Both the position numbers and the translations under genes were made by a program. A stretch of 64,000 bases of DNA. Source: Nocardioides marmoriginsengisoli (GTDB lineage Bacteria > Actinomycetota > Actinomycetes > Propionibacteriales > Nocardioidaceae). The stretch is taken from assembly GCF_003725695.1 (NCBI RefSeq), contig NZ_RJSE01000005.1:285096-349095 (forward strand), read 5' to 3'. Within the stretch, counting starts at the first letter, position 1. Each line of letters begins with the position of its first letter. Positions 1 through 8,564 of the stretch are shown here, one piece after another. The notes below the pieces were generated by a model. It saw only the letters and a program-made list of their open reading frames with translations, was not told the origin of the DNA and did no database searches.

Positions 1-314
1 CGGCGATGTGGTCGCTGACCGGCACCCGGCGGTGGAAGGACAGCGAGGTCTGCGAGCGGATGAGCGTACGGACCCATGCCACGGCCGCGTTCCCGCCGAC
101 CTTCCTCTCGGCCGGCAACCAGGACCCGCTGACCCGGCGCCAGACCCCGCCGATGGCGCTGCGGCTCGGTGAGCTCGGAGTCGCGCTGGACGAGTACTAC
201 CCGGGCGACGAGGCGGCACCGATCAACCACGAGTTCCAGTTCTGGCTCGGGACGCCGGAAGGAGCCGAGGCGTTCGAGCGCGCGGTCGCCTTCCTGGAAC
301 GTGTCGCCGGTTAG
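1..314 (+). CDS. alpha/beta hydrolase, C-terminal part (5' end outside window)
   Basis: This is the C-terminal part of a protein that starts upstream of the window; the frame is open from base 3 to the TAG at 312-314. The visible 103 or so residues fit the end of an alpha/beta hydrolase of the esterase/lipase (HSL-like) type: a strand leading to a candidate catalytic Asp in SAGNQDPLT, a helix, then a candidate catalytic His in INHEFQF followed by the usual last helix ending in AFLERV. The nucleophile serine and oxyanion hole would lie upstream, so substrate class cannot be judged. An internal ATG at 6 exists, but starting there would leave a protein without a nucleophile. Confidence 0.6.
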   Translation, partial: AMWSLTGTRRWKDSEVCERMSVRTHATAAFPPTFLSAGNQDPLTRRQTPPMALRLGELGVALDEYYPGDEAAPINHEFQFWLGTPEGAEAFERAVAFLERVAG

Positions 315-389
315 CTCTTCCAATTCTCATTGAGTCCTCTATGATTCTGGCCGACACCCGCGCCGGCGGGGGAACCAGGAGACGACTTC

Positions 390-1238
390 ATGCGCCACGG
401 CATCGTGCTGTTCACCAGTGACCGCGGGATCACCCCCGCCCAGGCGGCCCAGGGTGCCGAGGACGCCGGGTTCGACACCATCTACGTCCCCGAGCACACC
501 CACATCCCCGTCAAGCGCGACGCCGCGCACCCGGGCACCGGCGACGAGACCCTTCCCGACGACCGCTACATGCGCACCCTGGACCCGTGGGTCTCGCTGG
601 CGACCGCCGCCGCCGTCACCTCGAAGATCCGGCTCTCCACCGCCGTCGCGCTGCCGGTCGAGTCCGACCCGATCACGCTGGCCAAGACGATCGCCACGCT
701 CGACCACCTCTCCGGCGGACGGGTGAGCATCGGGGCCGGCTTCGGCTGGAACACCGACGAGCTCACCGACCACCACGTGCCGGCGAACAAGCGTCGTACG
801 GTGCTGCGCGAGTACCTGGAGGCGATGCGCGCGCTCTGGACCCAGGACGAGGCGTCGTACGACGGCGAGTTCGTGAAGTTCGGGGCCTCGTGGGCCTGGC
901 CGAAGCCCGCCCAGGCGCACGTCCCGGTGATCATCGGCGCCGGCGCCGGCCCGAAGACGTTCGCCTGGATCGCCGCGAACGCCGACGGCTGGATGACCAC
1001 GCCGATCGAGTCCGACGTACCGGCGAAGGTGGCCGCGCTGAAGGAGGCCTGGGCCGCGGCCGGCCGGGCCGGCTCCCCCGAGATCCACGTGCTGATCGCG
1101 ATGCGGCCCTCCCCCGAGGACCTGGCTGCCTGGGAGGAGTGCGGCGTCACCGAGCTGATCTGGGGGCTGCCGGACAAGGAGACCGACGAGGTCCTCGCGT
1201 TCATCGCCAAGCACGGCGCGCGGCTCGGTCTGAGCTGA
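390..1238 (+). CDS. LLM-class F420-dependent oxidoreductase
   Basis: A 282-residue luciferase-like (TIM barrel) oxidoreductase of the family that uses reduced coenzyme F420 (Rv2161c type) rather than FMNH2. Typical landmarks are the early IYVPEHTH strand, the substrate/cofactor stretch STAVALPVESDP, LAKTIATLDHLSGGR, and GAGFGWNTDEL around residue 115. Start ATG has a purine-rich site (ccaggaga) upstream. It is followed 2 nt after its stop by a TetR regulator that overlaps a KstD-like flavoprotein, so the three probably form one catabolic operon. The substrate is not evident; cyclic ketones or steroid intermediates are an inference from the neighbour. Confidence 0.85.
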   Translation: MRHGIVLFTSDRGITPAQAAQGAEDAGFDTIYVPEHTHIPVKRDAAHPGTGDETLPDDRYMRTLDPWVSLATAAAVTSKIRLSTAVALPVESDPITLAKTIATLDHLSGGRVSIGAGFGWNTDELTDHHVPANKRRTVLREYLEAMRALWTQDEASYDGEFVKFGASWAWPKPAQAHVPVIIGAGAGPKTFAWIAANADGWMTTPIESDVPAKVAALKEAWAAAGRAGSPEIHVLIAMRPSPEDLAAWEECGVTELIWGLPDKETDEVLAFIAKHGARLGLS

Positions 1239-1240
1239 CC

Positions 1241-1867
1241 TTGAACGAGACCGCTGTCTCGGCGAAGGGGACCCGCCTGAACAAGCGGGGCCTGGAGACG
1301 CGTCAGGCTCTGCTGGCCACGGCGGTGGAGTGCCTGGCCGACGGCGGACCGGAGTCGGCCAGCGCCAGCCTGATCGCGCGCGAGGCCGGCGTCACCTGGG
1401 GGACTGTGCAGCACCAGTTCGGTGATGTCGACGGACTCTGGGCCGCGTTGCTGGAGCACCTGCTGCGCGACGGGTCCGTCGCCGTGCTACCGGTGCCGGC
1501 GTCCACGGACGTCGGCGAGCGGATGGAAGCCGTCGTCGGTCAGCTCTGGACGGCGATGGACCTGCCGACCGTCCGGGCGATCCACCACCTGCGCCTCGCG
1601 CTCCCCCGCCAGCGCGACGAGCTCGAGGCGGCGTACCCGCTCACCGCCGCCGCGATCGGGCGCTGGGACGTCGCCTGGACGGCGACCATGGAGCAGGCCT
1701 TCGCCGGACTCGACCTGGATCCCGTCCGGCTGTCCCGGGTGCGGAGCCTGCTGCCGGGCGCGATGCGCGGCCTGCACAACGAGCAGTACCTGAGCACCTA
1801 CACCGATTCCGCCGAGGCCCGTCGCGGCCTGGTCGATGCCCTCAGCAGCTACCTGGAGAACCGATGA
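1241..1867 (+). CDS. TetR/AcrR family transcriptional regulator
   Basis: A 208-residue one-component repressor. The N-terminal helix-turn-helix spans roughly residues 20-65 (TRQALLATAVECLADGG, ASLIAREAGVTWGTVQHQF), followed by an all-helical ligand-binding region. I chose the TTG at 1241 because no ATG or GTG precedes the HTH closely and because it begins 2 nt behind the upstream stop; the open frame itself extends further back but only as a shadow of the oxidoreductase gene. The stop overlaps the ATG of the next gene (ATGA), implying translational coupling. It probably represses its own operon in response to a catabolic ligand. Confidence 0.8.
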   Translation: MNETAVSAKGTRLNKRGLETRQALLATAVECLADGGPESASASLIAREAGVTWGTVQHQFGDVDGLWAALLEHLLRDGSVAVLPVPASTDVGERMEAVVGQLWTAMDLPTVRAIHHLRLALPRQRDELEAAYPLTAAAIGRWDVAWTATMEQAFAGLDLDPVRLSRVRSLLPGAMRGLHNEQYLSTYTDSAEARRGLVDALSSYLENR

Positions 1868-3402
1868 CCGAGACCTCGAACCCGACCAGCGACTACGACG
1901 TGATCGTGGTCGGATCCGGCGGCGGCGCCCTGACCGCCGCGTACCTGGCCCAGAAGAAGGGCCTGCGCACCGTCGTGGTCGAGAAGACCGAGTACGTCGG
2001 CGGCACCTCGGCGTACTCCGGCGGCGCCTGCTGGCTGCCCGGGTCCGACGTGCAGCAGCGCGCCGGTATCGCCGACTCGACCGAGTCCGCGCGCACCTAC
2101 CTCGGGGCGCTGCTGGAGGACCCGGACGTCGCGAAGATCGAGGCCTTCCTCGCCGAGTCGCCGCGCTTGGTCGCCGAGTTGGAGGCCGACGACGCCTTCG
2201 CCTTCGAGTGGCTGCCGTTCCCGGAGTACTACGACGCCCCCGGCCGGGTCTCGTGGGGCCGGTCGATCCAGCCCACCAACCTCAAGCGCGCCGAGCTGCC
2301 CGAGGAGGTCGCCGCGCTGGTCCGGCCGCCGGTCGAGCTGGACCGCGCTGGACTGCCCGGACGGAACACGCTGTCCGGCGGTCAGTCGCTGATCGCCCGG
2401 CTGCTGCACGCGTTCACCCGCGACGGCGGCACCGTGCTGACCGGGCACGCGGTGGACGGGATCGTCACCGAGGACGACCGGGTGACCGGGGTCGAGGCCA
2501 GCACCGCGGGCGGCCAGGTGATCCTGACCGCGAGTCGTGGCGTGGTGATCGCGTCCGGCGGTTTCGAGCACAACCCCACCTGGCGGACCCGGTACGGCGT
2601 CCCCGGCGACTCGACCTGGTCGATGGCTCCCGAGGGCACCAACCTGGGCGAGCCGATCGCCGCCGCGATGAGCATCGGCGCCGCCACCGACCTGCTCGAC
2701 CAGGGCTGGTTCTGCCCCGGGCTGGAGCACCCCGACGGGCACGGGTCGTTCACCCTGGGCTTCCGCAGCGGCGTGATCGTGAACTCCTCCGGGAACCGGT
2801 ACGCCAACGAGTGCCTGCCGTACGACCGGTTCGGCCGGGAGATGGCGGCGTCGACCGATCGCATCCCGTCGTGGTTCGTCTTCGACTCGCGCGAGGGCGG
2901 CCGGCTCCCGGCGATCGCGATGCCCGAGGGCGACCCGGCTGCCCACCTCGCCGCCGGAACCTGGGTGCAGGCGGACACGGTGGCCGAGCTCGCCGAGAAG
3001 GTCTCGCTCCCGGACCTGGAGGCCACCGTCGAGCGATTCAACGGCTTCTGCGAGACCGGGGTCGACGAGGACTTCGGTCGCGGCGGCGACGAGTACGACA
3101 CCTTCTTCGCCGGCGGCGAGGGCCCGAACAAGGCGCTCGTCGGCGTCACCCAGGGACCGTTCTTCGCGGCCCGCTTCGTGCTCTCCGACCTCGGCACCAA
3201 GGGCGGGATCGTCACCGACACCGCCGGCCGGGCGCTCCGCGAGGACGGGACGGTGCTGGCCGGCCTCTACGCCACCAGCAACTCGGCCGCCTCCGCCTTC
3301 GGGGCCTTCTACCCCGGCCCCGGCGCCCCCCTCGGCACTGCCATGGTCTTCGCCTCCCTCGCCATCCAGGACCTCGCCGAGCAGGCCCAAGTCGTCGGTT
3401 GA
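1864..3402 (+). CDS. FAD-dependent 3-ketosteroid dehydrogenase-like flavoprotein
   Basis: A 512-residue flavoprotein of the fumarate reductase / 3-ketosteroid-delta1-dehydrogenase superfamily. The Rossmann FAD motif IVVGSGGGALTAA lies at residues 15-27 and is followed by EKTEYVGGTSAYSGG, a typical isoalloxazine-contacting stretch. The C-terminal GAFYPGPGAPLG is characteristic of KstD-type enzymes, which introduce a 1,2 double bond into 3-ketosteroids. It is the third gene of the F420 oxidoreductase-TetR unit and starts inside the TetR stop. Steroid activity itself is an inference; other cyclic-ketone dehydrogenations are possible. Confidence 0.8.
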   Translation: MTETSNPTSDYDVIVVGSGGGALTAAYLAQKKGLRTVVVEKTEYVGGTSAYSGGACWLPGSDVQQRAGIADSTESARTYLGALLEDPDVAKIEAFLAESPRLVAELEADDAFAFEWLPFPEYYDAPGRVSWGRSIQPTNLKRAELPEEVAALVRPPVELDRAGLPGRNTLSGGQSLIARLLHAFTRDGGTVLTGHAVDGIVTEDDRVTGVEASTAGGQVILTASRGVVIASGGFEHNPTWRTRYGVPGDSTWSMAPEGTNLGEPIAAAMSIGAATDLLDQGWFCPGLEHPDGHGSFTLGFRSGVIVNSSGNRYANECLPYDRFGREMAASTDRIPSWFVFDSREGGRLPAIAMPEGDPAAHLAAGTWVQADTVAELAEKVSLPDLEATVERFNGFCETGVDEDFGRGGDEYDTFFAGGEGPNKALVGVTQGPFFAARFVLSDLGTKGGIVTDTAGRALREDGTVLAGLYATSNSAASAFGAFYPGPGAPLGTAMVFASLAIQDLAEQAQVVG

Positions 3403-3439
3403 GCAGGCCCGAACCGTCGCCAGCCGGTCGCGCCCGGAC

Positions 3440-3775
3440 TCAGTCCTCGTGGCTGGTGCGCTCGTCACCGCTGTCGAAGAACGTGTCCAGGTAGTCGTCG
3501 GGCTCGAGCTCGCTGTCCCGCATCAGCGAGAAGATCTCGGCACCGTCGGACGGGTCGTCGAAGAGGTGGAAGCACTGGGCCAGGCCCAGGTAGTTGACCT
3601 CGACCTCCTCGATCGAGGCCGCGTAGGCGAGCGCCTCGACCTCGGCGCGCTCGATCGCCTCGTCGGCACTCGTCGCCTGCCAGAGCGTGATCCGCTCCTC
3701 GTAGGTGGTCTCGTCCTCGTTGTCGGCCTCCGACCCGAAGACGCACCGCACCGCGTACCAACCCAGATCGCTCAT
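3440..3775 (-). CDS. DUF4288 domain-containing protein
   Basis: A 111-residue acidic cytoplasmic protein with the DUF4288 signature: LGWYAVRCVF at the start, then YEERITLWQA and SADEAIERAEVEA. The family is small, widespread in actinobacteria and of unknown function. Its stop faces the end of the KstD-like gene, so the two are convergent with about 37 nt between them; it may be the last gene of the minus-strand group that includes arfB and glnE (22 nt separate it from arfB). Confidence 0.75.
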   Translation of the reverse strand: MSDLGWYAVRCVFGSEADNEDETTYEERITLWQATSADEAIERAEVEALAYAASIEEVEVNYLGLAQCFHLFDDPSDGAEIFSLMRDSELEPDDYLDTFFDSGDERTSHED

Positions 3776-3796
3776 GGGTCCATCGTCCCAGAGGAC

Positions 3797-4231
3797 CTAT
3801 TCGTCGGTCACGCGGCCGCGCAGGTCCTTGGTCCGGCCGCGCTGCTTCTTCGCCTCCACCCGGCGGCGCTGCGAGGCCTTGCTCGGCTTCGTGGGACGCC
3901 GGGGAGGCGGCGGTGGCGCGACGGCGGCGCGCAGGATCGCGACCAACCGCTCCCGGGCGGCACCCCGGTTCCGCAGCTGGGACCGGTGCTCCGAAGCCGT
4001 CACCGAGATCGGTCCCGGTGGCAGCGCCCGCAGGATCCGGCGCAGCTGCGGCTCGGTGAACGCCGTCGAGGCGGCCGGGTCGAAGAGCAGCTCGACCCGG
4101 GTGTCACTGGTGTTGACCGACTGGCCGCCGGGCCCGGGCGAGCGCGAGAAGCGCTCGACCAGCTCCCCCGCCGGGATGGACGTCCCGGTCGGCAGCCCCG
4201 GCCCGGGCGGCACGACCAGGTCCTCGGCCAT
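3797..4231 (-). CDS. arfB: Ribosome-rescue peptidyl-tRNA hydrolase ArfB
   Basis: A 144-residue release-factor-like hydrolase of the ArfB/YaeJ family, which frees ribosomes stalled at mRNA ends. The catalytic GGQ lies in RSPGPGGQSVNTSDTRVEL around residues 30-50, with the family's conserved continuation, and the C-terminal tail is basic (KKQRGRTKDLRGR) as needed to enter the empty mRNA channel. The in-frame TTG one codon earlier is less likely than ATG 4231, whose A overlaps the glnE stop (TGATG), so the two genes are probably translationally coupled. Confidence 0.9.
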   Translation of the reverse strand: MAEDLVVPPGPGLPTGTSIPAGELVERFSRSPGPGGQSVNTSDTRVELLFDPAASTAFTEPQLRRILRALPPGPISVTASEHRSQLRNRGAARERLVAILRAAVAPPPPPRRPTKPSKASQRRRVEAKKQRGRTKDLRGRVTDE

Positions 4232-7221
4232 CAACTCCCCCAGAACACCCGGTCGACCACGCCGAGCGCGCGCCGGGTGGTCCGCTGGTAGTCGTTGACC
4301 ATCGCCGTCGACTCACCCTGGCCGTAGCCGAGCACCTTGGCGACCGCGGCGCGCTCGCGCGGGTCGGTCGGCAGCTGGTCCGAAGGCTTGCCGCGGACCA
4401 GGACCGCGGCGTTGCGGGCCCGGCTCGCCAGCAACCAGGCGTCCCGCAGGATCTCGGCGTCCTCGGCGGCGATCAGGTCGTGCGCGACAGCGGCATCGAG
4501 AGCCGGCAACGTCTTCGTCGTCCGCAGCTCCGGTACGGCGCCCGCGTGCTGCAGCTGAAGAACCTGGATCGTCCACTCGACGTCGGCCAGCCCACCGCGA
4601 CCGAGCTTGAAGTGCGTCGCCGGGTCGGCGCCGCGCGGCATCCGCTCGTCCTCGATCCGTGCCTTGATCCTCCTGATCTCGACCAGGTCGTCCTCCCCGA
4701 GGCCGGCTGCCGGGAAGCGCAACGGGTCGATCAGTTCCCGGAACCGGTCCTTGAGGTCCTCGTCGCCGCAGACCGGCTCGGCACGCAGCAGTGCCTGCGC
4801 CTCCCAGACGGCCGACCACTTCGCGTAGTACGCGGCGTACGCCTCCAGGGTCCGGACCATCGCCCCCTGCTTGCCCTCGGGGCGCAGGTCGGCGTCGATC
4901 TCCAGCGGCGGGTCGGTCGCCGGCAGGGCCAGCAGCCGGCGGAGCTCGTTGACCACCGCCTGAGCCATGCTGCTCGCCTCGTGGGCATCGGCCCCGGGAT
5001 GCGGATCGTGCACGAACATCACGTCGGCGTCGCTGCCGTAGCCCATCTCGTAGCCGCCGTACCGGCCCATCGCGATGATCGCGAACCTGGTCGGCAACGG
5101 TCGCCCGCGCTCGGCCTCGACGGCCTCGATCGCGATCCGCAGCGACGCCTCCAGGGTCGCGTCGGTCAGGTCGGTGAGCGCGTACCCCACCTCGGCGACC
5201 CCGAAAGGCACGCACAGGTCGGCGGCGCTGATCCGGAGCAGCTCGCGACGGCGGATCGCCCGGATGCTCCGGATCGCTTCGACCGGGTCGCCACGACGGG
5301 ACGCGTTCGCGAGCATCTCGGTCTGCAACGCGTCCCGGGTCAGCGGCCGCAACGAGTCCTCACCACCGAGGATCTTCACGCCTTCCGGCTCGCGCTCCAG
5401 CAGGTCGGTGGCGTACCGGCTGGTGGCCAGCACCTGGGCCAGTCGTTGCGCGGTCTCGCCCTCGTCGCGCAGCATCGTCAGGTACCACGGCGTACTGCCC
5501 AGCGTGTCCGAGATCCGCCGGAAACCGAAGAGTCCGGCGTCAGGATCCGGCGCGTCCGCGAACCACTCCAGCAGCACCGGCAGCAGGGTCCGCTGGATCG
5601 CCGCCGTCCGGGAGACCCCGCTGGTCAGCGCCTCCAGGTGCCGCAGCGCCGCGTCCGGATCGGTGTAGCCGAGGGCCGCGAGCCGTTCCTTGGCCGCCTC
5701 CGTGGTCAGCCGGGCACCGTCGCCGGGGATCCGGGCGACGGCGGCCAGCAGCGGACGGTAGAAGAGCTTCTCGTGCAGCCGACGGGCCTCCCGCCGGTGG
5801 TGCCGCCACTCCTTCTCGAGCTCCAGGACCGGGTTGCGCAGGTGGCCCAGGGATCGCCCGAGCCGGCGCAGCGCCGCCTCCGCCTCCGGTACGACGTGGG
5901 TACGGCGCAGCTGGAAGAGCTGGATCCGGTGCTCGAAGGTGCGTAGGAACGCATACGCCTCGTGCATCGTCCGGCCGTCCTCACGGCCGATGTAGCCCCC
6001 CGCGGTGAGGCTGGACAGCGCGCTCAGCGTGGTCGGCTGGCGGACCTTGTCGTCGGTGCGACCGTGCACGAGCTGCAGCAGCTGGACCGCGAACTCGACG
6101 TCCCGCAGGCCGCCCGACCCGAGCTTGAGCTGGCGCTTGGCCTCGTTGGCCGGGATGTGCTCGAGGACCCGCCGGCGCATCGCCTGGACGTCGTCGACGA
6201 ACCCGTCGCGCTCGGCGGCCTGCCAGACCATCGGGCCGACGATCTCGACGTACTCCCGGCCGAGCTCCAGGTCACCGGCCACCGGCCGCGCCTTGAGCAG
6301 CGCCTGGAACTCCCACGTCTTCGCCCAGCGTTCGTAGTAGCCGCGGTGACTGGCAAGGGTGCGCACCAGCGGTCCGGACTTCCCCTCCGGGCGAAGGTTC
6401 GCGTCGACGGGCCAGATCGTGCCCTCGGCGGTGTGGTCGCCGCAGACCTGGATCAGCGTCGAGGCCAGGTGGGTCGCGACCCGCAACGCCGCGGACTCCT
6501 CGACGCCGTCGGCGGGCTCGGCCACGAAGATCACGTCGACGTCGCTCACGTAGTTGAGCTCGTGCCCGCCGCACTTGCCCATCGCGATCACCGCGAGCCG
6601 GCAGCCGGCCGCCTCGTCACCCACCTTGGCGCGCGCGATCGCCAGCGCGGCGTCCAGGGTGCCGGCCGCGAGGTCGGAGAGCTCGGCGGCGATGTCGTCC
6701 ATCCCGACGTGGTGGGCCAGGTCCCGGCTCGCCAGCCGGAGCAGCACCCGGCGGTACTCCACCCGGAGCGCGTCCACGGCGGACGCGTAGTCGGACCCGG
6801 AGACCGGCCGTGCGGCCAGCGGGTCGGCCCCCACCGCGGCCACCAGCCCCGCACGCACCGCGTAGGCGGCCGGCCGGGTGGAACCGAGGGTCGGGTCCGT
6901 CAGCTCGTGCCAGTGCTCGGGGTGCCGCACGAGGTGCTCGCCGAGGGCAGCGCTCATCCCGAGCACCGAGAGCAGCCGCATCGCGGTGCCCTCGTCCTCC
7001 TCCAGCGCCTGGATCAGCACGTCACCGTCGGCGGCGGCCGCGTGCAGCCGGACCAGGGCGTCCAGCGCCAGGTCGGGGTCGGCGGTACGCCCCAGGATCG
7101 CGACCACCGGGGAGGCCGGCGGGCCGAGCTCGGACAGCCGTGCGGCCGCGACGTCGGTCTCCTGGAAACCGAGTCGGGCCAGGCTCCCTGCGGACAGGAA
7201 GTTCGATCCCTCGCGAGGCAT
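4231..7221 (-). CDS. glnE: Bifunctional glutamine synthetase adenylyltransferase/deadenylylase
   Basis: A 996-residue GlnE with the two homologous nucleotidyltransferase halves. The first active site (GKCGGHELNYVSDVDV) is near residue 214 and is normally the adenylyl-removing domain; the second (GRYGGYEMGYGSDADV) is near residue 717 and is normally the adenylylating domain. Both keep the paired aspartates. GlnE tunes type I-beta glutamine synthetase by adenylylating one tyrosine in response to nitrogen status. ATG 7221 was chosen because the downstream sequence (MPREGSNFLSAG) begins 5 nt after the glnA2 stop; an open extension to 7290 lies inside glnA2. Synteny glnA2-glnE matches Mycobacterium Rv2222c-Rv2221c. 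Confidence 0.95.
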   Translation of the reverse strand: MPREGSNFLSAGSLARLGFQETDVAAARLSELGPPASPVVAILGRTADPDLALDALVRLHAAAADGDVLIQALEEDEGTAMRLLSVLGMSAALGEHLVRHPEHWHELTDPTLGSTRPAAYAVRAGLVAAVGADPLAARPVSGSDYASAVDALRVEYRRVLLRLASRDLAHHVGMDDIAAELSDLAAGTLDAALAIARAKVGDEAAGCRLAVIAMGKCGGHELNYVSDVDVIFVAEPADGVEESAALRVATHLASTLIQVCGDHTAEGTIWPVDANLRPEGKSGPLVRTLASHRGYYERWAKTWEFQALLKARPVAGDLELGREYVEIVGPMVWQAAERDGFVDDVQAMRRRVLEHIPANEAKRQLKLGSGGLRDVEFAVQLLQLVHGRTDDKVRQPTTLSALSSLTAGGYIGREDGRTMHEAYAFLRTFEHRIQLFQLRRTHVVPEAEAALRRLGRSLGHLRNPVLELEKEWRHHRREARRLHEKLFYRPLLAAVARIPGDGARLTTEAAKERLAALGYTDPDAALRHLEALTSGVSRTAAIQRTLLPVLLEWFADAPDPDAGLFGFRRISDTLGSTPWYLTMLRDEGETAQRLAQVLATSRYATDLLEREPEGVKILGGEDSLRPLTRDALQTEMLANASRRGDPVEAIRSIRAIRRRELLRISAADLCVPFGVAEVGYALTDLTDATLEASLRIAIEAVEAERGRPLPTRFAIIAMGRYGGYEMGYGSDADVMFVHDPHPGADAHEASSMAQAVVNELRRLLALPATDPPLEIDADLRPEGKQGAMVRTLEAYAAYYAKWSAVWEAQALLRAEPVCGDEDLKDRFRELIDPLRFPAAGLGEDDLVEIRRIKARIEDERMPRGADPATHFKLGRGGLADVEWTIQVLQLQHAGAVPELRTTKTLPALDAAVAHDLIAAEDAEILRDAWLLASRARNAAVLVRGKPSDQLPTDPRERAAVAKVLGYGQGESTAMVNDYQRTTRRALGVVDRVFWGS

Positions 7222-7226
7222 GGCGA

Positions 7227-8564
7227 CTAGATGACCGGCAGCATTCTGTCGCGCTCGAAGGCCGAGACCTGGCCGCGGTACTCCTCCCACTCCTGGCGCT
7301 TGTTGCGCAGGAAGAAGTCGAAGACGTGCTCACCGAGGGTCTCGGCGAGCAGCTCCGAGCGCTCGGCGATCCCGATGGCGTCGTACAGGCTCTTGGGGAG
7401 CTGCTCCAGGCCGAGCGCCTGGCGCTCGCGGTCGGTCAGCGACCAGACGTCGTCCTCGGACTCGCGGGGCAGCTCGTACTCGCCCTCCAGCCCCTTCATC
7501 CCGGCCGCCAGCACCACCGCGAACGCGAGGTAGGGGTTGCAGGCAGCGTCGATGGTGCGCAGCTCGATCCGGGTCGACTGGCCCTTGTTCGGCTTGTACA
7601 TCGGCACCCGGACCATCGCGGAGCGGTTGTTGTGCCCCCACGAGATGTACGACGGGGCCTCGCCGCCGCCGATCAGCCGCTTGTAGGAGTTCACCCACTG
7701 GTTGGTGACTGCGGTGATCTCGGCGGCGTGGTGCAGGATGCCGGCGATGAAGTGCCGGCCGGTCTTCGAGAGCTGGTACTCCGCCCCGCCCTCGAAGAAG
7801 GCATTCCGATCGCCCTCGAAGAGCGAGACGTGGGTGTGCATCCCCGAACCCGGGTGCTCGGTGAACGGCTTCGGCATGAAGCTCGCCCAGACGCCCTGGC
7901 TCAGCGCGACCTCACGAACGACGGTGCGGAACGTCATGATGTTGTCGGCCGTCGAGAGCGCGTCGGCGTAGCGGAGGTCGATCTCCTGCTGGCCGGGTCC
8001 GCCCTCGTGGTGGCTGAACTCGACCGAGATGCCCATCGCCTCGAGCATCGTGATCGCCTCACGCCGGAAGTCGGAGCCGGCACTGGTGGCGGTGTGGTCG
8101 AAGTAGCCGCTCTGGTCGACCGGCACCGGCGGCCGGCCCGGCTCGAGCGCGCCCTTGAACAAGTAGAACTCGATCTCCGGGTGGGTGTAGAACGTGAAGC
8201 CCTTGTCGGCGGCGCTCTGCAAGGTGCGCTTGAGCACGTACCGCGGGTCGGCGTACGACGCGGAGCCGTCCGGCATCGTGATGTCGCAGAACATCCGCGC
8301 GGTTGCCGGGCCGTCGCCGCGCCACGGCAGGATCTGGAACGTCGAGGGGTCCGGGCTGGCGAGCATGTCCGCCTCGGTCACCCGGGCGAAGCCCTCGATC
8401 GCCGAGCCGTCGAACCCGATGCCCTCGGAGAAGGCGCCTTCGAGCTCGGCCGGCGCGATCGCGACCGACTTGAGGTAGCCGAGGACGTCGGTGAACCACA
8501 ACCGCACGAACCGGACATCGCGCTCTTCGAGCGCGCGGAGTACGAAGTCTTCCTGCTTACCCAT
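7227..8564 (-). CDS. glnA2: Glutamine synthetase, GlnA2 type (GSI-alpha like)
   Basis: A 445-residue type I glutamine synthetase. Recognisable blocks include the N-terminal FVRLWFTDVLG with KSVAIAPAELE, the metal/glutamate site HPEIEFYLF, HHEGGPGQQEID, the ATP-site block MPKPFTEHPGSGMH and NQWVNSYKRL. Where GSI-beta enzymes have the adenylylation site NLYDLP, this protein reads DVWSLT, so the modifiable tyrosine is absent. That matches actinobacterial GlnA2, so the adjacent GlnE presumably acts on a GlnA1 encoded elsewhere. Its start lies 8 nt inside the end of an upstream membrane-protein gene and there is no Shine-Dalgarno sequence, but a -10-like TATCGT sits 7 nt upstream. Confidence 0.93.
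   Translation of the reverse strand: MGKQEDFVLRALEERDVRFVRLWFTDVLGYLKSVAIAPAELEGAFSEGIGFDGSAIEGFARVTEADMLASPDPSTFQILPWRGDGPATARMFCDITMPDGSASYADPRYVLKRTLQSAADKGFTFYTHPEIEFYLFKGALEPGRPPVPVDQSGYFDHTATSAGSDFRREAITMLEAMGISVEFSHHEGGPGQQEIDLRYADALSTADNIMTFRTVVREVALSQGVWASFMPKPFTEHPGSGMHTHVSLFEGDRNAFFEGGAEYQLSKTGRHFIAGILHHAAEITAVTNQWVNSYKRLIGGGEAPSYISWGHNNRSAMVRVPMYKPNKGQSTRIELRTIDAACNPYLAFAVVLAAGMKGLEGEYELPRESEDDVWSLTDRERQALGLEQLPKSLYDAIGIAERSELLAETLGEHVFDFFLRNKRQEWEEYRGQVSAFERDRMLPVI

Noticed and set aside
339-1214. Long open frames opposite and across the F420 oxidoreductase, and similar long frames throughout the window
   Set aside because: High-G+C third positions keep antisense and shifted frames open. 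Their products are Arg/Pro/Gly-rich low-complexity sequence, and each is covered by a gene with clear motifs.
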